Source of the DNA: Chionoecetes opilio | Taxonomy: Eukaryota > Arthropoda > Malacostraca > Decapoda > Majidae | Length of the DNA: 64,000 nucleotides | Direction: 5' to 3' | Assembly: GCA_016584305.1 (NCBI GenBank) | Contig: JACEEZ010019081.1 | Span: forward strand, 920,001-984,000 | In this document: one piece after another, positions 11,402 to 22,899 of the stretch | Numbering within the stretch: the first letter of the stretch is position 1 | Layout of the letters: every line of letters starts with the position of its first letter | Notes under the pieces: generated by a model | Told to the model about the DNA's origin: nothing | What the model saw: the letters and a program-made list of their open reading frames with translations, nothing else | Databases searched by the model: none | Position numbers and translations under genes: made by a program

Positions 11402-14400
11402 CAACGACACCCCCCATGCGGCGCCGCCGGCGGCCGCCCCCAGGCTCAAGGTGCTGCAGTGGAATGCCCAGGGCCTCCGCCCCAAGAAACATCAGGTGCT
11501 GCAGGCCATCTTCGAGGAGGACCTTGACGTGGTTCTCCTACAGGAGACGCTCACACCTGCTGACTTTAAGTGGCGCATTGCGGGCTACAGTCTCCACTCG
11601 CTCCCTGCCACTGAGGGCACCGTGGCTGCGTGACGCTGGTGAGGAGCGGCCATCCTCACCGCAGAATCACCGACCCGGCGCACTGTGGAGATGGCGTGGA
11701 GGCCTTGGCGGTGGAGCTGCACATGGGAGGACTCGACCTCACTGTGTACAACCTGTACAGGAGCCAGCGACACCAACTGGAGGCAGGGGAGCTGCTCACC
11801 ATGGCATCGCACACTAGCCTCCTAGTGGCGGGCGATTTTAACGCCCACCACCCCATCCTGCAGTCAGTGTCGGCAACCAACCGGACGGGTCGTCACCTAG
11901 CAGTGTTGCTCGAGGAGGTCCCTCACATCCATCTCCTCAACACCGGGGAGCCCACCCACGTCCGGGGGGGGGCGACTGGACCTTACCTTGGTGTCGGGTG
12001 ACCTGGCGGCCGGCGCATCGTGGCAGGTGCACCCTACGCTCACCAGTGACCACTACGCCACCCTCACCACCCTCATAGCGTCGCCGCCGATCCCGCCACG
12101 CCCTTCGCCGCGATGGAACATCAAGAGGGCGGACTGGGGCAAGTTTCAAGCTTCCCTTGACGAGTGGTGGGTCACTTACGAGCCACCCGACGACCTGCAC
12201 CAACAGGAGAGGGACCTCACGGCAGCCGACGCAGCCATTCCTAAGTGCTCTCCGGGCCGCCGCCACCGTCCCGACTGGTGGTTCTACAACGAGGACGTCA
12301 GGGAGCACAACCACCGAGTCAACCTGCACAGAAAGCTGTATAAACGACAGCCCAACCCCACCAACCTGCGGCTGTTGCAGGATGTGGTGACTCGCGCTCG
12401 GCAGGTGTCTCAGCGGGCCAGGGAGGCCAAGTGGTTGGAGTGGTGCGCCTCCTTCAACCAGCACACCTCCCTCGGCCAGCTGTGGAGGAATGTCAGGACG
12501 GCTTCCGGTGCCGCCCCGCACCGACCGGCCGCCCACCCACACCCACACCGAGAGGCGGAGAGACTCATCGGCGTGTTCACCGCGCGTGGCTCCAGCGCCC
12601 AACTTCTTCCTCGCACACGCCACCTCCAGCAACAGCTTCGACAACACCGCGTCGAGGCTGTCAGGGAAGCGCGAGGGGAACCTGACGTGGCGGACCACCT
12701 CTTCACTCGCCGGAACTGTCGTCGGCGAGGAAAAAAGGGCGCGACAAAAGCTGCAGGGACGGACGGCGTGACATACTCCATGCTCGCTCATGCCGGGCCT
12801 GCCGGGGACGCCGCGCTGCTCGCCACGCTCAACGCGTCTTGGCTGGCAGGCCACCTGCCACCAGCGTGGAAGGAGGCCGATATTCAGCACATCCCCAAGC
12901 CCAGGGAGCCCACCAAGCTCAGGCCTATCTCCCTCATCAGCTGCACGGCTAAAACAGCCGAGAGAATGGTGCTCTCGCGACTGCAGTGGCGCGTTGGAGC
13001 CCTCCACCCTCACGTGTTTGGCTTCCCCCGCGGCGTGGGCACAGCTGACAGCCTCCTCACCCTGCTGACTCAGGCCAACAACGGCCCCACAGTCACAGTC
13101 TTCCCCTTCCTCGCGAGGGTGGCGAGAAAGCGTTCGAACTGGCCAGTCCTCACGCTATTCTCACCACCCTTGCGAGGAAGGGGATCCGGGGAAGACTGCT
13201 TGCCTGGCTCGAGGACTACCTCCAGCACCGTCGGGCCAGAGTCAAGTTCCAGGGCCTCAAATCACGCTACAAGGAACTGGAGAACGGACGCCCCAGGGCG
13301 GCATCCTCAGCCCGTTCCTGTTCAACCTGCTGATGGAAGAGCTAGTCGACCCCGCCCTTCCAGGCTGGCACCGTCCTGCTCAGCTACGCCGACGACCTGG
13401 CCCTCGTTGTCACCGGGCGGGGTGACAGGCTTTACAAGACGCAGCGCGCTCTCGACCTCATCACCGCCAAGTGCGAGGAGCTGGGCCTCAAGATCTCGAC
13501 GCAGAAGTCCCGGGCCATGACTATCAGGCAGCCAACCCAGTCTGTCAGCTGCGCGTCCAGGGCATCGCCTGGCCTGGACGGACTCCTACCTGTACCTCGG
13601 GGTGTGGGCTCGACAGGCGGCTGTCGTTCACGGCGCAGCTTGACTACCTGAGGGAAAGGACGCAGGCCAGGCTGAACGTGATGGGGCCCCTGACGCGGCT
13701 TAACGCCGGCGCCCCCTTCTCTGTCCTCCGCCTGTTTCTATGTGCAGGCTGTGCGCTCCCTGGTGGATTATTTGCGCCCCTGTCATCATCGCGCTCTCCC
13801 CCAATCAGCAGGAGCGGCTCGAGGTGCTCCAGAACAACGCCATGAGGACCATGCTGGGGGCTCCGAGATGGTCCAGCGCCTGCGTAATGCAGAGCGAGAC
13901 CAGATTGGTGCCCCTCGCCACCAGGGTGCAGTGCATCATGGCCTGTCGCGTGGCCAGAGTATTCCGCCGCGACGTGGAGGGCGTGGCGCAGAGGAGACTC
14001 CGGCTGGGCCCTGACGCAGGGCATCGAGTGCCTGCGCGGCAACACGTGGCTCATCAACACCTCGCTAGCCACCCACAGCCTCATTCACGCGGGGATCACC
14101 GGGCCGTGGCGGGAGGCCGATGTTCCCCGCCCCCACCTACAATGCTCCGCCCCCGTGGGGGCCCCCCGCCGCAGAGTTCACCGCCACGCAGTTGCCTGCC
14201 TGTAAAGCCATGTGCACCACCCGGGAGCTGCGGCAGCACGCGCTGATGGCCATGGCCCAGGTCGCCGAGCGGGACAGCCGTGTATACTTCACTGACGGCT
14301 CGGTCGACCCGGATAGTGGCAGAACAGGTGCCGCGTTCGTCACCACGGGTGGGACAGAGCTGTCTTGGCGGACGTCCCAACAACTGCTCCACACTCCAGA

Positions 14401-15197
14401 CTGAGCTGGTGGCCATCCAGCACGCCCTCGAACATGCCCTGCACCACCGGGAGGCAACTGTGGTAATACACACCGACTCCTGGACGGGGCTGCAGGCCCT
14501 CCAACAGCCGCATCCCAAGGACAACGTGAGGCTCATCACCACCATCCTAGGCAGCCTACAGAGCCTTGTCGCGCAGGGGAAAGGGGTGTCAGGCTCAACT
14601 GGATCCCCAGCCACGTAGGGGTCCGAGGTAACGAGGCGGCGGAAAGCGGCCGCCAAGCGAGCCGCCAGCGGCCCCAGCGTCACCATGCACGTGCCTCCCA
14701 GCCTACAGCAGCTCAAGGCGCAGGCGAGACGGGCCGCAGCACACTGCGCTCACCAGACACACCGAGAGCTGGAGGCCAGGAAGAGGCAGGCGCCCCGGTA
14801 CGCTGCAGCCACCGACTACCACCCACTGGACGCCACCCAGCAACAACCCAGGGCAGATGGCGCACTACTGCAGCGTGTGTGTCTGGGCTACTGCACCAGA
14901 GAGGAGCTACAGGAGGACTTCGAGGGGCAAGTGTGCGACCACTGCGAGATGCACACCCGTCGCCCACTGGTGCACTACCTCCTGTCCTGCCCCGCCACCG
15001 CCCCCCTGAGGCCCGGCCCGGCCCCCGCCGCCCAGCCTGCAGGTGGGGGGCTGCTGAGTGGGCGTGAAGGCAGGGCCGCCCTCATGTTCCGCCACACCCC
15101 GAGAGACGTGATGTTGGGGGTTTCTGCGAGCAGCGCCCCCTCCCCGCTGACACATCACGTACCCACACCCTGTCGCGCCCGGCAGGGTGACCAGTGA
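11268..15197 (+). pseudogene. LINE ORF2: endonuclease, RT, RNase H (frameshifted)
   Basis: Endonuclease: LKVLQWNAQGLRPKK, VVLLQET, LLVAGDFNAHH and SDHYATL (about 11448-12070). RT: KAAGTDGVTYSML (about 12745), LRPISLISC, TPQGGILSPFLFNLL (about 13288-13335) and the catalytic SYADD (13382-13396). RNase H: YFTDGS (about 14284), TELVAIQHALEHAL, IHTDSW, WIPSHVGVRGNEAA. C-terminal zinc motif CDHCEMHTRRPLVHYLLSC near 14936-14990. The reading frame changes near 11630, 11985, 13100, 13290, 13370, 13550, 14400 and 14590, mostly by one base. The catalytic residues that can be read are present. Premature stops arise only from the frame changes. Start could instead be Met at 11307. Confidence 0.85.
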
Positions 15198-15361
15198 CGC
15201 AGGTGACTCACCGTCACCACGTCTCCACGCGACCCTCCCGTAGCCTGACGGGATACCCTCCTCACTGGCGGGCTGATGCCCGCTTTGTACTTCTTTGCTC
15301 CTGCATATGCATTTCTGTACATGCTTGTATTGTGTGTGTGTGTCTGTATGCTTAGTTGTAC

Positions 15362-15386
15362 AATAAACCTTTACAAAAAAAAAAAA
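15362..15386 (+). terminator. LINE polyadenylation signal and poly(A)
   Basis: AATAAA at 15362-15367, followed 6 nt later by a 13-nt A tract that runs into TA repeats. Marks the 3' end of the retrotransposon. Confidence 0.85.
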
Positions 15387-15475
15387 TATATATATTATAT
15401 TATATATATATATATTATATTATAAATATATTATAATTAAATATATATATATTATAATATATATATATATATATG
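15387..15475. repeat. TA-rich microsatellite at LINE 3' boundary
   Basis: Imperfect (TA)n with TATTATAT interruptions immediately after the LINE poly(A), mirroring the (TA)n at 8083-8125. Confidence 0.9.
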
Positions 15476-16011
15476 AATATGAAAAAAAGTAGTCCAATAT
15501 ATTTTCTTTTGCGTTCACCTGTAATGACTTCAATTCACATATTTTTATTTTTTGCACCAGTAATGAAAGCAAACATTTCCTAACCTGCTACACAATTACA
15601 GTGAAGAAAAAGACCTAATGTATAAATGTATATTCAGTAAGAAAGAACTAGGGAGGGGAACTACAGTATATACAGTACACATATGTAACTCGAATTAGTC
15701 TCCTCCCTTTCATATAAGGCGGCGTCCCCTCAGGGTCACAGTCGCCACAAAAATGTCAAGGTCACCACTGTCTCCCTCGAGTCTCTCCCTCAGACACTCT
15801 TGACTCTCGCCACACTTACTCTCAGCCAAGTCTATCAGTGATGTGCACAATCTCATCTCGTTATCTTCTGTCGCGTGTTTACGATGTTGTGTGAAAAAAA
15901 AAAATTATTCTCTTCTAATCAGCGGTTACATCACAAGGTCGCGGCACTGCCCATGCACACGCTCACAACACTGCCAAGACACTCCTATAGGTATATCAAA
16001 TCAATCCATTT
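15476..16011. other. Intergenic, nothing recognised
   Basis: AT-rich sequence without repeats or exons I can identify. Small open frames lack domains. Confidence 0.4.
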
Positions 16012-16340
16012 TGGGGTGGCAGTGGCCGAGTGGTTAGCGTCTGGAATTGGCAAGTGTACAGAGTTCGAATCCCGCCAGATGCCAAAATCTTTGTGCAATC
16101 GTCGCCTAAGAACACCCACATGCTGCCCATTAACTCTACCTTCGACAGCGAGTGCATCAGAGGACACAGGGTGGCGGCATGAGCTTCTAATCACAAGCGC
16201 CACTATAAAAATCCCGCCTGCGCCACTACGGGCGAGGGCCAACCACCAAAGCCCTCAAGTGAATATCCAGGGCCTACCATCCTAGCCCTGGAGGTCACTG
16301 CCTATATTTACAGGCCTATGTAAAAAAAAAAAGAAAAAAA
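16012..16340 (+). mobile_element. tRNA-derived SINE family 1, full-length copy
   Basis: Pol III box A-like TGGCCGAGTGGTTAGCG (16023-16039) and box B AGTTCGAATCC (16062-16072) form a tRNA-Leu/Ser-like head. The family body follows (CTGCCCATTAACTCTACC, GGACACAGGGTGGCGGCATG, CCCTGGAGGTCACTGCCTA) and ends in an A-rich tail at about 16321-16340. The tRNA-like part would not make a functional tRNA. Confidence 0.88.
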
Positions 16341-17229
16341 GTGAGTAAAAACCACCGCATTATGCCGCTCCCAAGTGGCCGCACCAACGCGAAGTCAAGC
16401 TTTACCTATTCGGTACACGTTAATATCTATTCTCTCTTTGACACGAGTGGTAACCCCTCCTCAATAAGGCACACATTTCATTTGGCACAAACAAAGCTTG
16501 GCAAAATTCTGCGTTTCTTGAGGAAAGTTTGGAAGAGGTCTCTGTCCAACTGTGGGCTTGTGATACTTGATGATAATAATAATGATAATGATGATCATAC
16601 ATAAATTCTAACAGTCAGGTCGCCACGATGTCAAAACCCGGTCTGCTATAAAAAGAGCTCTCGCCGTATTCGTTTTTTTTCCCCCATATTTGTGGGAAGG
16701 TGCACAGTTGACATTCTCTCCGCGTTACATTTCAGGTCTTGCAATGTCTCCATATGTGGCGCCTCTTCATGATTAAAATCTATCATTATAGTGATTTCGA
16801 AAACCTCAGTAGAGTAATTGGTGCCTTTGGAGTGCCGTGGTCCGCCTGCGTGAGTGACGGGGCGCCAGTACCCGTCCCCGCCCTGACCCTGACCGCAACG
16901 CTACACTGCCATCTGTCCGCCATAGGCACCCGGGATGGCAACAGTACCGCGGAGGTCATGATGATTCTGCTGGTCTGTATTACTCATCTTATCTAATAAT
17001 GATAGGTGTGATCCATGTGATGCAATAATGATAGCTGTGATCAAAGTGATGCAATAATGATAGGAACAATAAATTCACTCGCATGCCTTTCGTGTTCTTG
17101 TAGCTCTTCCTTATGCATCTCCTTTACATTAATTTCCTTTTATCTAACCAGTCTATCGTAAGTGAGCACACACACACACAGATTTGGAGGATAAAACACG
17201 TCACATAGAATAATCTCAATAAGAGAAAA
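16341..17229. other. Intergenic with small tandem repeats
   Basis: Contains (GAT/AAT)n near 16568-16596 and two and a half copies of a roughly 36-bp unit (AATGATAGGTGTGATC.. / GTGATGCAATAATGATAG) at about 16996-17062. No gene recognised. Confidence 0.4.
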
Positions 17230-17289
17230 CAGCGTTGAACACACACTAAAAACTGCTGTTGGAAAAAAGGACCTGCTGTATCAACACTT

Positions 17290-18015
17290 ATGTATGGTGC
17301 TGAATCATGGTTTGGGGCAATTTTAAAACCTATGACTAAACTGTTTAACTGGTGTTTAAAGCAATTGTTGGGTGTGCGAAGGTCAACTTGCAATGATATA
17401 TGTTACGTGGAATCGGGTTACCCACCCCTAAAAGATATGGTAAGTTCTGTGCAACATAAGTTTTTCCATAAAATGTGGCAAGAGCGATCAACTTATGATG
17501 ATGACCCACTGACGTTTGCAATGAAGATATCTATGAATATGGACACTGTCACCGGTAGATTAATAAGGGAGTTTGTGGACAGTGAAGTCAAAGATTGTAC
17601 TGTAGATATGCAATGTGTAAGATCGAGAATTTCAGACAGTAATTCTACGAGAAGAGTGACATATAAAGAGATGAACCCTACTTTGAATGTGCATAATATT
17701 TACACTGATAGACACTTAGTTGATGAAAAGCATCGCCTGTCGTTTACACAGTTTAGGACAGGTGGGCATTGGCTAATATGTGAGACTGGAAGGTGGAATA
17801 GGAGAGGTCGCGGTCGCTTACCCTTGGATGAGCGACTGTGTGTATGTGGCCAAGTGCAGACTGAAAGACATGTGGTGGAACAGTGTACACTGACCCAACA
17901 TGTCAGGGACATATACCAGTTCACTCTTATGGAACAGGTGTTTTCAAATAGATTTACCCTAGATGTGACCTGTAAAATAGTACACTGCATATATATCTTG
18001 AGTGTGTATTACTGA
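17290..18015 (+). pseudogene. Non-LTR RT, C-terminal domain fragment
   Basis: A 241-residue open frame beginning MYGAESWFGAI, with LFNWCLKQLLGVRRST (the LYG.E.W / LLGVR.S. pattern downstream of the RT palm in jockey/CR1-type elements). It ends with a cysteine-histidine cluster CVCGQVQTERHVVEQC, like the C-terminal zinc motif of such proteins. The frame can be traced upstream to about 17230 with disruption. AATAAA at 18225 and a short (CTAT)n tail mark the 3' end. 5'-truncated, no catalytic palm. Confidence 0.65.
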
Positions 18016-18224
18016 TGGCCAGTGCATATTCTATTCAATATTAATGGACTGCGATTATTGTGTAATAGTAATGATATAATAGTAATGATATTTTAATGCG
18101 GATAGCATTATATTGTAGTGTTAGTTACTAATTGCCAGCGTTGAGTTAATTTGACTTTTTAGACTACAGTTATAAAACTGTACATGTATAAGTATGTATA
18201 TGTGTATTATGTTCTGCTGTGGTC

Positions 18225-18247
18225 AATAAAACTATCTATCTATCTAT
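18225..18247 (+). terminator. AATAAA and (CTAT)n tail of RT fragment
   Basis: AATAAA at 18225-18230 followed by four CTAT repeats, a typical 3' terminus for this type of retrotransposon. Confidence 0.6.
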
Positions 18248-18378
18248 CGCACACTAACCATGCTTGTAACTGCTGAGTCAGCGCGGCGCCACCGGCTGTG
18301 GAGGGCGGGAGCAAGGAAGACACACAATTATTCTGATATTTACCCAGAGCCGGCCTGAGTCTTTGTGGGGCCCTTTAA

Positions 18379-18594
18379 CACCTTCACGCCCAGATCTTTC
18401 CTTTGCTATATAAAATCGTCTGTTGTCGAGCCATAATATTACGAAAAGTGACTAAATATGCCAAATTAGTTAGTGGACAAAGATACTAAACAGGTGCATT
18501 TCTATAAAATATTGCTTATATTCACTAAAAATGGTCTAATGGTATCCAAATTACAATGTAAATTACGTTCTGGGCCTCAATGGGTTAAGGAGAA
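18379..18594 (+). mobile_element. TTAA-flanked MITE (piggyBac-like), copy 1
   Basis: Flanked by TTAA at 18375-18378 and 18595-18598. Left part CACCTTCACGCCCAGA, right part TCTGGGCCTCAATGGG: imperfect terminal inverted repeats. About 216 bp, no coding capacity. The copy at 29,553-29,756 is the same element in the opposite orientation. TTAA targets are the hallmark of piggyBac. Confidence 0.7.
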
Positions 18595-18599
18595 TTTGA

Positions 18600-19682
18600 T
18601 TCTGCTCCTCCCCATCAACCTCCCACCGCCAATACTATTGACTACGATTATTGCTTGATCATTCAAATATTGCAGATCTTAAACATCTTTATTAGTTATA
18701 TTTAGTCTTATTAGTTATATTCTTGTTGGGTACATCATATACTAATGTCAGCCTGGTAGGTTTTTACCCTTCTATGATTTTTAATCTTAATATGCAGAAA
18801 ACTCCTAGGAATGACCTGGTGTTAAATTGCTCTTCAATAATCTTAGTGATACACTACTAAGTGACATACTGAACAATGGGGGTGTCCTAAACATCGGGGG
18901 TCTTGTCCTTGGGGGCCCCTGATGGCCATGGGGGTCCTAAGCAGCCGCTTAATCGATTATGCCATGGCCCGGCTCTGTATTATCTCACCTCATGTGTAGC
19001 TCACCAAACAACGGACCTCTGGGAACACCGACATGTGGAGCGCCACAATGTCTCTCCATTACCTTACGCAATGAGGGTGAGGGAGCAAAAAGGGACACTG
19101 GGAGCGAGTACTTAGTGAGTGTGGGGACTTGCGGGGACATGTCAAACCCCATGTGGTGTAATGTTGGGAGCGTGTTCAAGAATTGCAACAGGGTAGGGTA
19201 CACTGGAGGACGAGGAGGAGCATAAAGGAGATGTATAAGTATGACAACGAGTGTAACCAGAGAACGTCTGTCGGGACATGCTCGTAGGTATGACTCAAAG
19301 TTGTGCAATACCGAAGCAGGGGGAAGGGATTAGGGGGGGAGGACGAGGAGGCGGCGTGGGGAGGGGGGAGGACGGACAATAATTGGGATCCTCGTTGATC
19401 TAATTACAACGTTACGAGTGTGCTTTCTTTAATTATGCTGAAGGAAAATATCTGTGAAGCTTCATTCGTTTTCTTGTAAATTTAGCTTCCGAGAAAATGT
19501 AATGATGGAGGTTCTTCCTCCACCCACGCCTCTCCTTCATCTTCTTCGCATGTTTGAATTCTTATAAGCCATCAGTGTGTATGTGTATTCTTCTAGTTGT
19601 ATTTTACCTGAGCTACACTCGTATGACCCCGTCTCCATAGGTACATTTTTTCATCATTCATCCTTATTGCTTAGTGTTGGCC
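18600..19682. other. Intergenic, nothing recognised
   Basis: AT-rich to 18.85 kb, then G-rich, with a GGGGGTCCTAAGC-type segment. No conserved protein reading in either direction. Confidence 0.35.
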
Positions 19683-19857
19683 GAAGCCACCACCCCGGGA
19701 GGCGGGTCACAAACCCCCGGCTAACACCCGGTACCTATTCACTGCTGGGTGGACAAGGGCTCGGGCTTTAAGAAGACTGCCCGTCTGTCTTCGCTCCGCC
19801 CGGGGATTGAACCCGGGACTTGGGTATTGAGCCGAGCCTGCTAACCGCTAACTTCGG
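19683..19857 (-). mobile_element. tRNA-derived SINE family 2
   Basis: On the minus strand a box A-like TTAGCGGTTAGCAGGCT and a box B GGGTTCAATCCCC (complement of 19802-19814) head a body containing AAGACAGACGGGCAGTCTTC, GCAGTGAATAGGTACCGGGT and GGGTTTGTGACCCGCCTCCC. This pattern is familiar from decapod genomes. A (GT)n tract abuts the head at 19858-19876. Confidence 0.75.
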
Positions 19858-20201
19858 AGTGTGTGTGTGTGTGTGTCATAGGCGAATTTTGGTGAGGAAG
19901 CCGTAAGAAGCCGGCTTCTTGCCGGCTTCTCTCTCGTTTGCGTGCCTCGCCAGAACGGCTGACAGTTGCCAGCTTCTTGTTGGGGCTCGCCCGCTCGGCG
20001 ATCACAGCTGATAACTGTAAACAAAACAACCACACAATGACGATTGATTGATTGATTTAATGCCAAAAAAATGTGAATGTGCACACAGTGACGAATTGTC
20101 ATCTTCAACTCATATCCAACCACATCTTCTCTCATAAACATACTGAATTAAACGCAATGCTAGTCATTTCCACAATATATACCTATCAGCTGCTCTACCC
20201 A

Positions 20202-20448
20202 AGATAACACTATAATTGCCAGTCACTTGCCACTGCACTAATGTCGCCAGGCACAATATATTACGAAAGTTAGCATCACTACTGATTTGATGTGCCACTT
20301 ACACGCATCCACAGTAGTTAATATTATGTACATCACACTACATGTCTTCAGTGGCACATAAAAGTCTGTAGGGATGCTAAAATTCGTAATATAGTGCCTG
20401 GCGACATTAGTGCAGTGGCAATTGACTGGCGACTATATAGTGTTATCT
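20202..20448. repeat. Inverted repeat inside foldback element, first
   Basis: Arms 20202-20277 and 20373-20448 are complementary over about 75 bp with small gaps; both include ACTAATGTCGCCAGGCAC or its complement. The loop is about 95 nt. Confidence 0.85.
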
Positions 20449-20634
20449 ACGGTACCTTGTATATTCTTATACGTGGTCTTAAGGTAAGTCCATGTTTTTT
20501 AATGTACATCTGTGTGTTTACTTGTGTCCTGTTATCTGTAATTACATTATTTCTACGACGATATTCACTCTATTACTAATTCCGCCTGTCCCGCTGTTTT
20601 GCGAAATATTGTCAAGGCACGAAATTGTGTAAAC

Positions 20635-20936
20635 CTCCATTCATCGCTCTTATTTCACTGGTTTTACAGGTTAACTGCTGCCCTGATACATGTTACAGGC
20701 AACATCGAGTCACTAGCTTCCCATGAGAACACTTACAAGTAATAATAGTTGATAAAATAATACATGATAAAAACCATACTCCTGACTGTTTTTGACGTGG
20801 ATAATTTAAGCTTTTTAGTAACTATTATTACTTGTAAGTGTTCTCATGGGAAGCTAGTGACTCGATGTTGCCTGTAACGTGTATCGGGGCAGCAGTTAAG
20901 CTGTAAAATTAGTGAAATACGATAGATGAATGGAGG
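20635..20936. repeat. Inverted repeat inside foldback element, second
   Basis: Arms about 20635-20750 and 20820-20936. The core around CATCGAGTCACTAGCTTCCC is almost perfectly complementary; the outer part (CCTCCATTCATCG / GATGAATGGAGG) is more diverged. Confidence 0.85.
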
Positions 20937-21239
20937 GGTCTACAGGATTTTACACTAATAAGATTTCGCGCAACACCGCCACGTGTTGTTTTTCTCTGAC
21001 GTCACGTATCGTGACGTATCAAGCAGAGAGAAGCCGTGATAAGCGGGGTCCAGGGCTCGCTTCTTCCGGCGTCTTACGGCTTGCCCAGCTGGGCCAATCC
21101 GTAAGAAGCCGGCTTCTTAAAAGTGCCTCGCGTTAACAGAAAACGCAAGCTGCAAGAAGCCGGCTTCTTCACCAAAATTCGCCTATTATCATATATCTAT
21201 TTGAGGGTTAAGGCTTGGCGGTGGGTTATGTCATCTCAA

Positions 21240-21321
21240 CCTCTTATCTCCTCCCTCCCTATTCCCTCCCTCCTCCCCTATTCCCTCCCTCCCTCCTCCC
21301 CTATTCCCTCCCTCCCTCCTA
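21240..21321. repeat. (CCCTCCCTATT)-type minisatellite
   Basis: Pyrimidine-rich tandem units of CCCTATTCCCTCCCTCCCTC and variants upstream of a SINE. Confidence 0.8.
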
Positions 21322-21449
21322 CTGTAGCCATCAGAAGGACGCGCGCCGCTTATAAAAGGGTTCTTGTGTTGCCTTATATAACTCTTATAAATAATATAGC
21401 TCTTAAGACATCTAAGGGTTTGATTTTGTTGGATACTGTGCACCATGAT

Positions 21450-21792
21450 GGGGGAGGCGGTAGCGGAGTGGTTAGCGTCTCCGACTGGCGTTCTCGGTGA
21501 CCCGAGTTCGATCCCCGAAGAAAACCAAAACCTTTCTGCACCGTCGAGTGGCCTAAGAACACCCACATGCCCTGCCCATCAACTCTACCTTCGATAGCGA
21601 GTGCATCGGAGGACACAGGGGGGCGGCATGAGCCTCTAATCAACGGCGTCACTATAAAAATCCTGCCTGCGCCACCACGGGCGAGGACCAACCATCATCA
21701 CAGCCCTCAAGTGAACCTCCAGAGACTACCATCCGAGCCCTGGGTCACCACTGCCTACAGGCGCTATAGGCACATATGTAAAAAAAAAAAAT
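21450..21792 (+). mobile_element. tRNA-derived SINE family 1, full-length copy
   Basis: Box A-like TAGCGGAGTGGTTAGCG (from 21461) and box B GAGTTCGATCCCC (21504-21516), then the family body shared with 16,012 and 6,954, ending in a poly(A) at 21,780-21,791 and an AATAATATTAATAAATAAAT tail. Confidence 0.88.
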
Positions 21793-22899
21793 AATATTAA
21801 TAAATAAATAAATAAAATAATGAAATGTATGGCTTTATTACCATCTTTAAAAATGTAGTCATGTATAGACATTATTATTGATTAGGGCTAATAGCATATT
21901 CAATACATGGTTTGAGAATAACGTTCTTACCGGTTTTCATTTCTTTCTAACCGGTTCAGGAACGTATTGTTTGGAGGAGGAACAAAAAACGAAACGTTAA
22001 TAATACTGTTTCTGATCGGAACGAACTGTTTGAAATATAATTTCGTTTTCAAGCCCTAGTACTACGTAATTCAAAGTAAACAAGATAACAGCTGCTCTAA
22101 CCAGGCAATGGTTGGGAGTATGGAAGTAGAGACAGTACGTATCCGATCTCACAACAGGAAACTACAAGTTCCACTCTTGATATCCAGTAAATGATAAAAA
22201 AAAAAAAAAAAAAAAACGCAGAAGTAAATCATACACATTATTCTGTTCAATGTTGACACATTGGGTGACGCACGGCATTGGGTGGTGAGAACCGGCGGTA
22301 CCCGACCATGGACCTTCCCCTGATTACTCCAAAACAAAGTATTCATTATGTTGGTAATGGGTACTCCCTCCCTTCCGCCTTCACTCCCTTCCTCGGTGTC
22401 TCAGCCAACACAGCCTTGAAAGAAACACGACCACGACATAACACCTCTGAAATTTTTCTTCATGTACGAACAATATATTGTGTAACGCTGGGAGAGATGG
22501 CGGCCAAGGGTATTCAATGCTCTACTGTGTCCACGAAGGGCTGCCCTACATATTTCACACCCATTTAGTAGGCTCGCAAGGACACAGCGAGACACCCTAC
22601 ATTCTACTCAAGCCTTAAACTTAATTGTACTCATAATACTCCAGAGATTGTTATGAGTTTAGTTTGACCTTGTATGTAGACCGCCCTATGTATTAAACAG
22701 ACGCCCCTCACTATGTTATATAATTTATGTAACCATGAATAAACAAAGACGTAAACACTGCAGGGCACCATCTTTAAAGGGCTCCCGTGCGCACTCATGC
22801 AGGCGATGTGATGCCCGGCAAGCAGGTACACCTGTGCAAAGTTCGCACTCACCGGAAAGCGTGCACACACACGCACACAGAACAAATGAAAAATATGAA
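21793..22899. other. Intergenic, nothing firm
   Basis: AT-rich sequence with a poly(A) run at 22196-22215. Contains GGTTTTCATTTCTTTCTAACCGG-like self-complementary pieces near 21930-21955. No exon supported. Confidence 0.35.

Larger units (their letters stand above)
8127..15386 (+). mobile_element. Near full-length non-LTR retrotransposon (I/jockey superfamily)
   Basis: About 7.26 kb. Order: G+C-rich leader (8127-8280), higher-order tandem array (8280-9600), short 5' UTR, ORF1 gag-like protein with zinc knuckles (9782-11401), ORF2 with apurinic-type endonuclease, RT, RNase H and C-terminal zinc motif (about 11268-15197), 3' UTR, AATAAA at 15362 and poly(A) to 15386. RNase H downstream of RT is characteristic of the I group and relatives. 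ORF2 is broken by several single-base frame changes. Both ends abut TA-rich microsatellites. G+C content and codon use differ sharply from the AT-rich surroundings. Confidence 0.9.
19881..21183. mobile_element. Composite foldback element with TA borders
   Basis: Terminal inverted repeats GGCGAATTTTGGTGA (19881-19895) and TCACCAAAATTCGCC (21169-21183), each bounded by TA (19879-19880, 21184-21185). Subterminal AAGAAGCCGGCTTCTT motifs occur on both sides. Inside are two further long inverted repeats (20202-20448 and 20635-20936). No transposase reading frame. Looks like a non-autonomous element with TA target choice, as in Tc1/mariner, that hosts nested hairpins. Confidence 0.75.

Noticed and set aside
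11937..13013. 358-codon minus-strand frame across ORF2
   Set aside because: Antisense of the endonuclease/RT region; G+C-rich codons leave antisense frames open.
16012..16090. tRNA gene
   Set aside because: Boxes A and B are present but the head cannot form a proper cloverleaf and is joined to a repeated SINE body with a poly(A) tail.
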